From contig NZ_FUZZ01000001.1 of the NCBI RefSeq assembly GCF_900168065.1, forward strand, positions 1,054,001-1,118,000: a DNA stretch of 64,000 nucleotides, given 5' to 3'. Below the pieces are notes generated by a model. It was not told the DNA's origin, searched no databases, and worked only from the letters and a program-made list of their open reading frames with translations. The translations under genes were made by a program, and so were the position numbers. Positions within the stretch are counted from its first letter, which is position 1; each line of letters starts with the position of its first letter. Of this stretch, positions 38,501 to 46,632 are shown piece after piece. This stretch comes from Chitinophaga ginsengisegetis (lineage in GTDB: Bacteria > Bacteroidota > Bacteroidia > Chitinophagales > Chitinophagaceae).

Positions 38501-39334
38501 TTACTGTAGCTTTATCCATTCCAGTTTTACGGTAGCCGCGTCCATGCCGGAACTGAAAGTGGCACGAACCGGGTACTTTCCATTATAGGCGTAGGTATAG
38601 GTATTGGTAACCACCCTGGAAGTGTTTGGGCTGCTGATGTTTTCGGTAAGCACGTTGTGGGCCGACAGGCTTCCGGCGCCGCCTTCCAGCAGGATGCCCA
38701 GCTCGGGCTGCAGCTGCTGCGGGTTCAGTTTGCGGTCGTAGGTATAACTAACGGACGACGTATACACGAACTTGCTGTACCCTGGCTGTTTTCCATAGGT
38801 ATCCATCCGTTCTACATCTCCTTCCTGGTTCCAGGCATACTCCAGGTACCCACTGTTTTCCCAGCCGGCTTTGGCAGTGTTACGGCCAAACTGGTAGCGC
38901 CTGGCTAATTTACCACTGTTGTCATACACCAGGGAATCGTAGGAATACAGGGCATTGTCACGATAGTAGGTGATCTTCGATACCTTGTCGCTCTTGTACT
39001 CAAACGACAGGTAAGGCTCGCCGGTAACGGCTTTTTCATCGGCAGCCGACAGGCACTTCACCAGGCGGCCATTTTCGTATACCGGCAGCTGGATGTCGCT
39101 GTAGGTATCATTTTCTGATTTGCGCAGTTGTACAATTCTGCGGATGGTTTTGTCCGTGTTGTACTCCACCAGGGTTTGCCCCGCCGGTGATACTACTTTG
39201 TGCAGGTACGTTTGCTGATCGCCTCCGTTGTGGAGATTGATATGGTTGCCTTCGCTACGGAAAGCAGTAAGGACGGTGAACGATGTCACCAAAGCGGCAT
39301 AGATAGCCCCGCGGGCTACGGAAGTTGTGAGCAT
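38501..39334 (-). CDS. Exported protein of unknown function with YD-like repeats
   Basis: A 277-residue protein with an N-terminal hydrophobic segment (about 5-25). The body consists of short strands such as YDNSGKLARRYQFGRN, YAWNQEGDVERMDTYG and YTYDRKLNP, resembling the YD/RHS-like repeats and DUF4595-type proteins common in Bacteroidetes. I cannot assign a role. It has no obvious operon partner; an intergenic region of about 700 bases lies upstream. Confidence 0.6.
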   Translation of the reverse strand: MLTTSVARGAIYAALVTSFTVLTAFRSEGNHINLHNGGDQQTYLHKVVSPAGQTLVEYNTDKTIRRIVQLRKSENDTYSDIQLPVYENGRLVKCLSAADEKAVTGEPYLSFEYKSDKVSKITYYRDNALYSYDSLVYDNSGKLARRYQFGRNTAKAGWENSGYLEYAWNQEGDVERMDTYGKQPGYSKFVYTSSVSYTYDRKLNPQQLQPELGILLEGGAGSLSAHNVLTENISSPNTSRVVTNTYTYAYNGKYPVRATFSSGMDAATVKLEWIKLQ

Positions 39335-39580
39335 AGGTTACAAATATTAAATATAAATATACTGTGTAAAAATAACTAAAGTGTGGCGAATGTGGGAAAA
39401 GACGCAATATATACGCGCATTTTCAGCGGACGGTTTAAAATAACGCGTTATTTACATATCGTTAACATTCGAATATATTTTATAATCGCCTTCGGCGATG
39501 CGGATTCTGTCTTTCTCCCGATTAGACTGATCAGGCTGATTACATTGATTTTATTTTTTAGAATTATTTTGATTTTAATA

Positions 39581-39633
39581 AAAAGATGAGGGAAGATCAC
39601 AGCGAAATGCGCTGCGATCTTCCCTCATCTTTT
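39581..39633. terminator. Long perfect hairpin, bidirectional terminator-like
   Basis: An 18-bp perfect stem (39581-39598 with 39616-39633) is capped by a second 5-bp stem. Its ends are AAAA and TTTT, so either strand would show a T run. It is about 250 bases from the nearest gene start and 400 from the hppD stop. Confidence 0.6.
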
Positions 39634-39782
39634 ACATCCAAAAAAGTGCGGATTTTGCCAGATTATGTTTATCTTTATAAAGTGCTTAAAACATTGATAT
39701 TCAGTTTATTCCTCTGACGGAACCTGTTGAAAGAATGTTTCAGAACCCCCTATAGCACATTGATACACAATACGTTACCGAT

Positions 39783-39892
39783 CAAGTCCACGTCACCTCC
39801 ACATCACCTCCGCGTCAAGTCCATACCAAAGGCATGTGCTAAGTATGAACTAAGTATATGCAAAGCATCAGCTAAGCATGAGCTATTCCCTG
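39783..39892. repeat. Degenerate tandem array with 11-base period
   Basis: Ten consecutive 11-base blocks can be laid out from 39783. The first four follow CAAGTCCACGT / CACCTCCACAT / CACCTCCGCGT / CAAGTCCATAC. A transitional unit is CAAAGGCATGT. The next four follow GCTAAGTATGA / ACTAAGTATAT / GCAAAGCATCA / GCTAAGCATGA. The tenth is poorer. The period is one DNA helical turn. Confidence 0.65.
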
Positions 39893-39965
39893 TTCACGCC
39901 ATAAATTCTCATCTCCTAAAGAAAAAAGTAAAATCAATGTAATCAGCCTAATCCTGAAAAGACAA

Positions 39966-39993
39966 AGTCCGCTCCGGGAAACCGGAGCGGACT
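39966..39993 (-). terminator. Terminator downstream of hppD
   Basis: A 12-bp perfect stem (39966-39977 with 39982-39993, core GTCCGCTCCGG) has a four-base loop. It lies about 40 bases past the hppD stop and is followed on the minus strand by a T-rich stretch (TTTGTCTTTT). Confidence 0.75.
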
Positions 39994-40034
39994 GCAGTTA
40001 AAATAGTTGTAACCTCCCACCGGGAGTTGAAGAA

Positions 40035-41165
40035 TTATAAATTACCGCGCAGCGCCTGTTCTCTTTCTATAGACTCAAACAACGCTTTAAAGTTGCCTTT
40101 ACCAAAAGACTGCGCGCCCTTGCGCTGAATAATTTCAAAAAACACCGTTGGCCGGTCCTGGATAGGCTTGGTGAAAATCTGCAACAGGTACCCCTCATCA
40201 TCACGATCCACCAGGATGCCTAACTTTTGCAACGGTGCAATCTCCTCATCAATCTTACCCACCCTGTCCAGCAAGGTTTCATAGTACACCGGCGGCACCG
40301 TGAGGAACTCTACTCCCCTGTTCTGCAGCTCAGTTACTGTTTTCACAATGTCGTTGGTAGCAATGGCCACATGCTGCACACCCGGCCCGCCATAGAAATC
40401 AAGGTACTCTTCAATCTGCGACTTTTTCTTTCCTTCTGCCGGTTCGTTGATCGGGAATTTCACACGGCCGTTACCGTTACTCATCACCTTACTCATCAAG
40501 GCAGAGTACTCGGTGGAAATATCGCTGTCGTCGAAAGAGATCAGGTTCCGGAAACCCATCACGCGCTCGTAAAATCCAACCCAGGTATTCATCTCATTCC
40601 AGCCTACATTACCTACGCAGTGATCTACATATAATAAGCCGGTGTCAGTTGGATTGTAATTCGTTTTCCATTCCTTGAAACCCGGCATAAACAGCCCTTT
40701 ATAGTTTTTACGTTCTATAAAAAGATGCACGGTATCGCCATAGGTATGGATACCACTCCGTACTACTTCGCCAAATTCATCTTTCTCTGTAACCGGCTCC
40801 AGGTAAGGCGTAGCGCCGCGTTTCACCGTTTCCTCGTAAGCAGAGCGGGCATCGTCTACCCACAACGCCAGTACTTTCACGCCGTCGCCATGCTTGGCAA
40901 CGTGACGGGCGATTTCCGTATCCGGTAACAGGGAGGTGGTGAGTACAAAGCGCAGTTTATTCTGCACCAGCACATAGGAAACCCTGTCTTTTACACCGGT
41001 TTCAGGACCGGCATAAGCTACCGACTGAAAGCCGAAAGCAGTTTTATAATAATGAGCCGCCTGCTTGGCGTTGCCTACATAAAACTCAACGTAGTCGGTA
41101 CCGTTGAGTGGTAAAAAGTCCTGCTGACCGGTTAAGTTGTCCGCATTCACTAATGCTGTTTCCAT
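40035..41165 (-). CDS. hppD: 4-hydroxyphenylpyruvate dioxygenase
   Basis: A 376-residue non-haem iron dioxygenase that converts 4-hydroxyphenylpyruvate to homogentisate in tyrosine breakdown. The iron ligands are in VDHCVGNVGW (His), VQHVAIATNDI (His) and FFEIIQRKG (Glu, near residue 350). The first half (FYVGNAKQAAHYYKTAFGF) is the second vicinal-oxygen-chelate repeat. The ATG at 41165 is used; the frame also extends three codons to a TTG. It lies 49 bases after hmgA, the next enzyme of the pathway, so the two share an operon. Confidence 0.96.
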   Translation of the reverse strand: METALVNADNLTGQQDFLPLNGTDYVEFYVGNAKQAAHYYKTAFGFQSVAYAGPETGVKDRVSYVLVQNKLRFVLTTSLLPDTEIARHVAKHGDGVKVLALWVDDARSAYEETVKRGATPYLEPVTEKDEFGEVVRSGIHTYGDTVHLFIERKNYKGLFMPGFKEWKTNYNPTDTGLLYVDHCVGNVGWNEMNTWVGFYERVMGFRNLISFDDSDISTEYSALMSKVMSNGNGRVKFPINEPAEGKKKSQIEEYLDFYGGPGVQHVAIATNDIVKTVTELQNRGVEFLTVPPVYYETLLDRVGKIDEEIAPLQKLGILVDRDDEGYLLQIFTKPIQDRPTVFFEIIQRKGAQSFGKGNFKALFESIEREQALRGNL

Positions 41166-41214
41166 AACATTCAATTGTTTTGGTTTTATAAGTTGGTTGG
41201 TTTTTGTGTATCAT

Positions 41215-42372
41215 TTATTCTGCCCAGCTCATTACATAGCTGCCATCTTCAATACCCAGTGCTGCTTCGGTGATCTGGAGCGGGTGAAAGGTGTCTACCA
41301 TCACTGCCAGCTCCTTTGTTTCCTTTGCGCCAATGCTTTTTTCCACGGCTCCGGGGTGAGGCCCGTGCGGAATCCCCGCAGGATGCAGGGTAATCATCCC
41401 CCGCACTACATGCTTACGGCTCATAAAGTCACCGTCTACATAATATAATACCTCATCACTGTCGATGTTACTGTGATTATACGGCGCAGGGATGGCCTGC
41501 GGGTGGTAATCAAATAACCGCGGACAGAAGGAACACACTACAAAGTTGTTGCCCTCAAAAGTCTGATGCACCGGTGGCGGCTGGTGTACCCGCCCGGTGA
41601 TCGGTTCAAAATCGTGGATGGAAAAGGCAAACGGGTATTCGCATCCATCCCAGCCAACTACGTCGAAGGGATGATGTTTATAATGAATGGGATAAATCAC
41701 CCCTTTCTTTTTAATCCGGATCAGGAAGTCGCCTTCCTCATCAATGGTTTCCAGGTGCTGTGGCTGCCGGATATCCCGCTCGCAGTAAGGGGAGTGCTCC
41801 AGCAATTGGCCGTATTTGCTCAGGTATCTTTTCGGATAACGGATAGGACTAAACGATTCTACAATAAACAGGCGGTTATCTTCCGTATTAAAAACAATCT
41901 GGTAAATAGTGCCGCGGGGCACCACCAGGTAATCGCCATAGCCGAACTCCAGCTGGCCATACTGTGTTTTCAACACACCACTGCCTTCATGTACAAAAAT
42001 CATTTCATCTGCATCGGCATTTTTGTAAAAATATCCCTCCATACTTTTCCGGGGCGATGCCAGCACAATATGAAGATCACTGTTTACCAGCACGGCTTTG
42101 CGGCTATCTAAAAAGTCGTCTTCCGGCTTAATGTTGAACCCGATAAAGCTGCGGTGCTTCAGCATCTTCTCTTCTGCTACCTTTGGCGCAACGGAATAAG
42201 GTTCATCTACTTTTACAATCTCCGTAGGGGGGTGACAGTGATACAACAGGCTGGAGTGGGAAGAGAACCCCTCCGTGGAAAACAACTGCTCCGAATACAG
42301 CTGGCCGTCCGGTTTACGGAACTGGGTATGGCGCTTATGCGGTATTTGTCCTAGTTTATAATAATGTGGCAT
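41215..42372 (-). CDS. hmgA: Homogentisate 1,2-dioxygenase
   Basis: A 385-residue cupin-fold iron dioxygenase that opens the homogentisate ring to maleylacetoacetate. It shows the bacterial form of the family: VHEGSGVLKTQYGQLEFGYGDYLVVPRG in the central cupin (core VHEGSG, YLVVPRG), then PFDVVGWDGCEYPF, and the C-terminal iron-site region HPAGIPHGPHPG. The length is in the range of this shorter subgroup. Homologs downstream in the pathway are not in the window. Three repeats lie directly upstream of its start. Confidence 0.94.
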   Translation of the reverse strand: MPHYYKLGQIPHKRHTQFRKPDGQLYSEQLFSTEGFSSHSSLLYHCHPPTEIVKVDEPYSVAPKVAEEKMLKHRSFIGFNIKPEDDFLDSRKAVLVNSDLHIVLASPRKSMEGYFYKNADADEMIFVHEGSGVLKTQYGQLEFGYGDYLVVPRGTIYQIVFNTEDNRLFIVESFSPIRYPKRYLSKYGQLLEHSPYCERDIRQPQHLETIDEEGDFLIRIKKKGVIYPIHYKHHPFDVVGWDGCEYPFAFSIHDFEPITGRVHQPPPVHQTFEGNNFVVCSFCPRLFDYHPQAIPAPYNHSNIDSDEVLYYVDGDFMSRKHVVRGMITLHPAGIPHGPHPGAVEKSIGAKETKELAVMVDTFHPLQITEAALGIEDGSYVMSWAE

Positions 42373-42396
42373 GACAGGTGGTTTGAGAAAATTGTT

Positions 42397-42456
42397 CTGG
42401 TGTACAATTAAAAGATTGAATGGGTGTATGATTCATTGTACTGGTGTATGATTCAT
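42397..42456. promoter_or_regulatory. Three direct repeats upstream of hmgA (candidate operator)
   Basis: Copies of GGTGTAyrATT begin at 42399, 42423 and 42443. The last two share a 14-base identity (GGTGTATGATTCAT) at a 20-base spacing, about two helical turns; the first is GGTGTACAATT, 24 bases away. They sit 27 to 84 bases before the hmgA start codon, where a regulator of the catabolic operon would bind. No regulator gene is nearby. Confidence 0.45.
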
Positions 42457-43050
42457 ATTTATATGATACAGCGCAACCTGCTGATGGCAGCAAAAATTAA
42501 GATACACATGCGCAGGAATAGCAACTGAATACTATTACAAAGTTACGGTATATAAACACGAAGGATGGCCGGTAGCGGCCGTTGGGAAAGGTTATGCCAA
42601 AGTCGAATCCATGGCAAGCGTGGCCATGAGAAAGTAGTAGTTAAGCTGACTGTTGCTTGTATATTTCAGTGAAATGGACAAGTGGCAATTGTTTAGGCGA
42701 CTAAGGTAAGGAAAAACTGCGATTCCCAAATGATTTTTGTAATAAGCAGTATTCGGGAAGATAACAGTCATGAAATTGTCACCAAAACATCATTCTATCA
42801 AAAATCACAAATCACGAAATCACAACTACACGGTTTATATTTTGAATATAATTCTAAAAATTAGCCGTAATAAGTATCAAAAATCAACAAACGACCCTAA
42901 TTTTAAAACATTTCTAAAAATAGCCACTGCGCTTTTATTTACCAGTGTAATTGTGGACTTTTGTTACAAAATCGTCATATTCCAATAGTGATACCGTTCT
43001 ACACATACCAGTTCTCTTCGGTTTCTGCCTCCAGGCAGATAGCGGGCACT
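42457..43050. other. About 590-bp non-genic stretch between hmgA and the threonine leader
   Basis: It contains a coding-like fragment at 42485-42637 and the 5' part of the thr leader with a 6-bp hairpin at 43024-43039. I see no exact promoter box for the thr operon; TAATTGTG at 42948-42955 is one mismatch away. The rest is AT-rich with no recognisable feature. Confidence 0.5.
42485..42637 (+). pseudogene. Coding-like fragment, possible gene remnant
   Basis: The frame from 42485 to the stop at 42637 is open for 50 codons without a usable start. Its second half reads as protein: YKVTVYKHEGWPVAAVGKGY followed by AKVESMASVAMRK. Base composition in that part is like coding sequence and unlike the AT-rich flanks. 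I do not recognise the family. It could be the 3' end of a decayed gene or chance. Confidence 0.25.
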
Positions 43051-43149
43051 ATGGCGACAACGACCACCATTATTACAACCCCACTGCGGGGTTAGTTTTC
43101 ACATATTATCCAACGACCACAAGGGTGGTACATAACCGGGAGGACCCGG
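43024..43149 (+). promoter_or_regulatory. Threonine operon leader (attenuator-like) region
   Basis: The region surrounds a 14-residue threonine/isoleucine leader peptide. Hairpins: 43024-43029 with 43034-43039 before the peptide; 43077-43082 with 43088-43093 over its end; 43116-43120 with 43125-43129; and 43136-43140 with 43145-43149 just before thrA. The leader codons ACCACC (43063-43068) can also pair with GGTGGT (43124-43129), competing with the third hairpin. This is the logic of attenuation. The last hairpin lacks a clear T run, so the mechanism could be transcriptional or translational. Confidence 0.6.
43051..43095 (+). CDS. thrL: Threonine operon leader peptide
   Basis: ATG to TAG encodes MATTTTIITTPLRG: six threonines and two isoleucines in 14 residues, matching the amino acids made from the thrABC genes that follow 80 bases downstream. 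This mirrors the thrL leader of enteric bacteria, though the sequence is otherwise unrelated. A charged-tRNA shortage would stall ribosomes on the Thr/Ile codons. The symbol is used for the role; homology is not claimed. Too short to be supported by length alone. Confidence 0.7.
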   Translation: MATTTTIITTPLRG

Positions 43150-43174
43150 ACTTATCTACGTATAAATTTTCCAT

Positions 43175-45619
43175 ATGCAAGTATTAAAATTTGGCGGCAC
43201 TTCAGTGGGAAGCGCCAAAGCAATAGAACAGGTTTGCAACATCCTCAAACAATATAAACCTGCCGGTAAATATGCTATCGTTGTATCTGCACTTGGCGGG
43301 GTAACGGACAAGCTTATACGCTGCGGACAACTCGCGGAACAAGGCAACGAAGACTATAAAAGTGTATTACAGGAAATTGAAGCCAGGCACCTCGATACCA
43401 TCCGTGAACTATTCCCTATCACCGCACAAAGCGGGCAAATCAGCCAGCTGAAGAAAAAACTCAATGCCCTCGAAAACCTCTGCGATGGCATCTTCCAGGT
43501 AGCAGAACTCAGTCCACGTACCCTGGATAAAATCATGAGCTACGGCGAACTGATGTCCTGCGTAATAGTAGCCGAGAAACTGAAACAACAGGGATTCTCC
43601 GCTACCTGTAAAGACAGCCGTGAACTCATCGTAACAGATAACCACTTCGGCCATGCCGCCGTTAACTTTGTTGCCACCAATCACCATATTACACAGTTCT
43701 TTGCACAGTCGCCCGCCGACTATGTAGTACTGCCAGGCTTTGTAGCCGCTACCCCCGATGGCGAAACCACTACCCTCGGCCGCGGCGGCTCCGACTATAC
43801 CGCCGCTATCGTAGCTGCTGCCGTAAATGCAGCCGTACTCGATATCTGGACAGATGTCAGCGGCATGATGACCGCCGACCCACGCATCGTATCACAGGCC
43901 ATTCCTATCTCACACATCTCTTATGTGGAAGCAATGGAGCTGTCGCACTTCGGCGCCAAAGTCATCTATCCCCCCACCATCCAGCCGGTGATGAGTAAAC
44001 GCATCCCCATCTGGATCAAAAATACTTTTGCCCCGGAAGATCATGGCACCCTCATACAGGACAGCGCCGACCGCAGCTTCCCCGTAACAGGCATCTCCGG
44101 TATCCCCAACATCGCCCTGCTCACCCTCGAAGGTAGCGGCATGGTGGGCATCCCAGGGTTCTCCAAACGGCTGTTTGAATCCCTCTTACGGGAACGCATC
44201 AACGTAATCCTTATTACCCAAAGCTCTTCCGAACACTCTATTACCGTAGGTATCCATGAAGCAGATATGCTGAAAGCCAAAACTGCGGTAGACAGTGAGT
44301 TTGCACAGGAAATAAGCGAAAAACGGATAGAACCTCTCCTCGTGGAAAAAGACCTTTGCATCGTGGCCGTAGTAGGTGATAAAATGAAAAACCATCACGG
44401 CACCAGCGGTAAGCTTTTTGGCACCCTGGGCAGGAATGGTGTGAACGTAAGGGCCATCGCGCAGGGATCTACCGAAAAAAATATCTCCGCGGTGATCAAC
44501 AAAGCCGATATCAAAAAAGCACTGAACGTAATGCACGAAACCTTTTTTGAAACACCCCTCAAACAGGTGAACCTCTTTATCGCCGGCGCAGGAAACGTAG
44601 GCAGCAAACTGCTGGAACAACTGGAACAACAGCAATACTACCTCCAGCATGAACTGGGTTTGCAGATCCGGGTAACCGGCCTGGCCAACAGCCGCCATAC
44701 CCTCATCAGCGAAGCAGGCATCACGTTGCTGGACTGGCGCGAACAACTGGAAAAGGCCAACCATATCAGCACCGCCGATTTCGTGCAGCAAATAAAAAAC
44801 CTAAACCTCCGCAACAGCGTATTCGTGGATAATACCGCCAGCAGCGACATCGCAGCTGTATACCACGAATTCCTGCAACACGGTATTTCCGTAGTTACCT
44901 GCAATAAAATCGCCTGCTCATCAGACTACGCCTATTATAAACAACTGAAAGACCTCGCCCGCAAATACAACGCTTCCTTCCTGTTTGAAACCAACGTGGG
45001 AGCAGGACTACCGGTTATCAATACACTGAATGACCTGATCCGCAGCGGCGACAAAGTACACAGCATCGAAGCCGTGCTATCCGGCAGCCTCAACTTCGTG
45101 TTCAACCATTTCTTAAATGGCACCAGCTTCCGCGAAGTAGTGAAAGCCGCACAGGATGAAGGCTACACTGAACCCGATCCGCGCATCGATCTGAGTGGTA
45201 AAGACGTAATGAGAAAGATCCTCATCCTGGCCCGTGAAAGCGGCGCCGCCATTGAAATGGATGAAATCACCAACCATTCGTTCCTGCCCGCCGAATGCCT
45301 CGACGCCCCTTCTGTACCCGCCTTCTATGAAGAGCTGGATGTACATGCCGGTCACTTCCAGGGACTACGCGAAGCTGCCGACGCCGAAGGCAAACGCCTC
45401 AAGTTTGTAGCCCGCTATGAAGATGGCAAAGCCTCTGTAGGACTGCAAAGCGTGGCTCCCGATCATCCGTTCTTTAAACTGGAAGGCAAGGACAATATCG
45501 TGCTGTATACCACCAGCCGGTATAAAGACCAGCCGCTGATCGTAAAAGGCGCAGGAGCAGGAGCAGATGTTACCGCTTCCGGCATCTTTGCAGACATCAT
45601 CCGGAGCGCCAGATTGTAA
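43175..45619 (+). CDS. thrA: Bifunctional aspartokinase / homoserine dehydrogenase I
   Basis: An 814-residue fusion that catalyses the first and third steps from aspartate to threonine. The kinase domain begins KFGGTSVGSAKAIEQ and has LGRGGSDYTAAIV and WTDVSGMMTADPR. Two ACT-like regulatory segments (about 315-460) follow, where threonine would bind. The homoserine dehydrogenase domain starts near residue 465 with FIAGAGNVGSKLLEQL (NAD(P) site) and includes TNVGAGLPVINTLNDL and the catalytic Lys region GYTEPDPRIDLSGKDV. The length matches E. coli ThrA. It is the first structural gene after the leader peptide. Confidence 0.97.
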   Translation: MQVLKFGGTSVGSAKAIEQVCNILKQYKPAGKYAIVVSALGGVTDKLIRCGQLAEQGNEDYKSVLQEIEARHLDTIRELFPITAQSGQISQLKKKLNALENLCDGIFQVAELSPRTLDKIMSYGELMSCVIVAEKLKQQGFSATCKDSRELIVTDNHFGHAAVNFVATNHHITQFFAQSPADYVVLPGFVAATPDGETTTLGRGGSDYTAAIVAAAVNAAVLDIWTDVSGMMTADPRIVSQAIPISHISYVEAMELSHFGAKVIYPPTIQPVMSKRIPIWIKNTFAPEDHGTLIQDSADRSFPVTGISGIPNIALLTLEGSGMVGIPGFSKRLFESLLRERINVILITQSSSEHSITVGIHEADMLKAKTAVDSEFAQEISEKRIEPLLVEKDLCIVAVVGDKMKNHHGTSGKLFGTLGRNGVNVRAIAQGSTEKNISAVINKADIKKALNVMHETFFETPLKQVNLFIAGAGNVGSKLLEQLEQQQYYLQHELGLQIRVTGLANSRHTLISEAGITLLDWREQLEKANHISTADFVQQIKNLNLRNSVFVDNTASSDIAAVYHEFLQHGISVVTCNKIACSSDYAYYKQLKDLARKYNASFLFETNVGAGLPVINTLNDLIRSGDKVHSIEAVLSGSLNFVFNHFLNGTSFREVVKAAQDEGYTEPDPRIDLSGKDVMRKILILARESGAAIEMDEITNHSFLPAECLDAPSVPAFYEELDVHAGHFQGLREAADAEGKRLKFVARYEDGKASVGLQSVAPDHPFFKLEGKDNIVLYTTSRYKDQPLIVKGAGAGADVTASGIFADIIRSARL

Positions 45620-45684
45620 ACTTTCCATGAATTGAGTTGCAATCCTGACAATCAATTATTAAATTAAACTAACTTAAAGGTGAT

Positions 45685-46611
45685 ATGGACAGTATAAAAG
45701 TATTTGCGCCGGGAACAGTGGCCAATGTAGCTTGTGGCTTTGACGTAATCGGACTGGCGCTGGACGCGCCGGGAGATGAAATGATCCTTCGCAGGAGCAG
45801 CGAACCAGGCATCCGCATTACTGCCATCCACGGTGCGGACCTGCCCCTGGAAACATCGCGCAATGTAGCCGGCGTAGCCGTTCAGGCATTATTACAGAAA
45901 TACGACCAGCCGGATATCGGTATCGAAATAGAGATCTTTAAAAAGATCCACCCCGGCAGCGGCATCGGCTCCAGCGCCGCCAGCAGCGCCGGCGCGGTGG
46001 TAGGCGTCAATCATTTACTGGGAGAACCCTTCACCAAAAAACAACTGGTAAGGTTTGCGATGGAAGGTGAACGGCTGGCCTGCGGCTCCGCCCACGCGGA
46101 TAACGTAGCCCCCGCCATCCTCGGTGGCTTCACACTGGTAAGAAGCTACCGCCCACTGGATATTACCACGCTTCATACCCCGGAACACCTGTGGGTTACC
46201 GTGATACATCCGCAGATAGAAGTAAAAACGTCTGACGCCCGCGAAATACTGAAACAAAAAGTACTCATGACAGATGCCATCCGGCAATGGGGCAACGTAG
46301 GCGCACTGGTAGCCGGGCTTTACCAGGACGATTATGAACTGATCAGCCGCTCGCTGGAAGATGTGATCGTGGAACCCATCCGCTCCATCCTCATCCCGGC
46401 TTTCCACGAACTGAAACTGAAATGTAAAGAAGCCGGCGCCCTGGGCGGCGGTATCTCCGGTTCCGGCCCCTCTGTTTTTATGCTCAGCAAAGGAGAAGAA
46501 AATGCCCGCAAAGTAGCGGCTACGATGGATAGCGTTTACGCACCACTTGGCGTGGATTATAAAATCTACGTTTCCCAGATTAACACCGCCGGTGTAAAAG
46601 TGATTGACTAA
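45685..46611 (+). CDS. thrB: Homoserine kinase
   Basis: A 308-residue GHMP-family kinase that phosphorylates homoserine. The ATP-binding motif is HPGSGIGSSAASSAGAVVG (near residue 91), the N-terminus has VFAPGTVANVACGFDVIG, and the C-terminal GGGISGSGPSVFML completes the GHMP set. It follows thrA by 65 bases and precedes thrC by 21. Confidence 0.97.
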   Translation: MDSIKVFAPGTVANVACGFDVIGLALDAPGDEMILRRSSEPGIRITAIHGADLPLETSRNVAGVAVQALLQKYDQPDIGIEIEIFKKIHPGSGIGSSAASSAGAVVGVNHLLGEPFTKKQLVRFAMEGERLACGSAHADNVAPAILGGFTLVRSYRPLDITTLHTPEHLWVTVIHPQIEVKTSDAREILKQKVLMTDAIRQWGNVGALVAGLYQDDYELISRSLEDVIVEPIRSILIPAFHELKLKCKEAGALGGGISGSGPSVFMLSKGEENARKVAATMDSVYAPLGVDYKIYVSQINTAGVKVID

Positions 46612-46632
46612 CTAATTAACAACGTTTTATTC

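Larger units (their letters stand above)
39533..39949. repeat. 417-bp inverted-repeat-bounded element
   Basis: The outer arms, 39533-39553 and 39929-39949, are perfect reverse complements over 21 bases. Each arm is itself built of nine-base units (left GATTAnnnn steps, right AATCAnnnn steps). Between them lie an 18-bp perfect hairpin and an 11-base-phased array. There is no transposase and I cannot see a clear target-site duplication, so it may be a non-autonomous or structural repeat. Confidence 0.55.
39335..40034. other. 700-bp intergenic region holding an inverted-repeat element
   Basis: No protein gene is credible here. It contains a long perfect hairpin (39581-39633), a 21-bp inverted repeat whose arms lie at 39533-39553 and 39929-39949, an array of degenerate 11-base units (39783-39892) and the hppD terminator (39966-39993). 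The parts are listed separately. Confidence 0.8.

Noticed and set aside
39383..39589. 68-codon hydrophobic frame crossing the left arm of the inverted-repeat element
   Set aside because: AT-rich by composition, overlaps the repeat arm and hairpin, and has no promoter or homology signal.
39727..39942. 71-codon frame across the 11-base array
   Set aside because: Its 11-residue repetition is the automatic result of an 11-base repeat read in three frames, so it is not evidence of coding.
39533..39949. CRISPR array
   Set aside because: Units are 9 or 11 bases, contiguous and degenerate, with no spacers and no cas genes.
42951..43187. 78-codon frame through the thr leader in another register
   Set aside because: It overlaps the leader peptide and the thrA start in a different frame; the Thr-rich short frame explains the region better.
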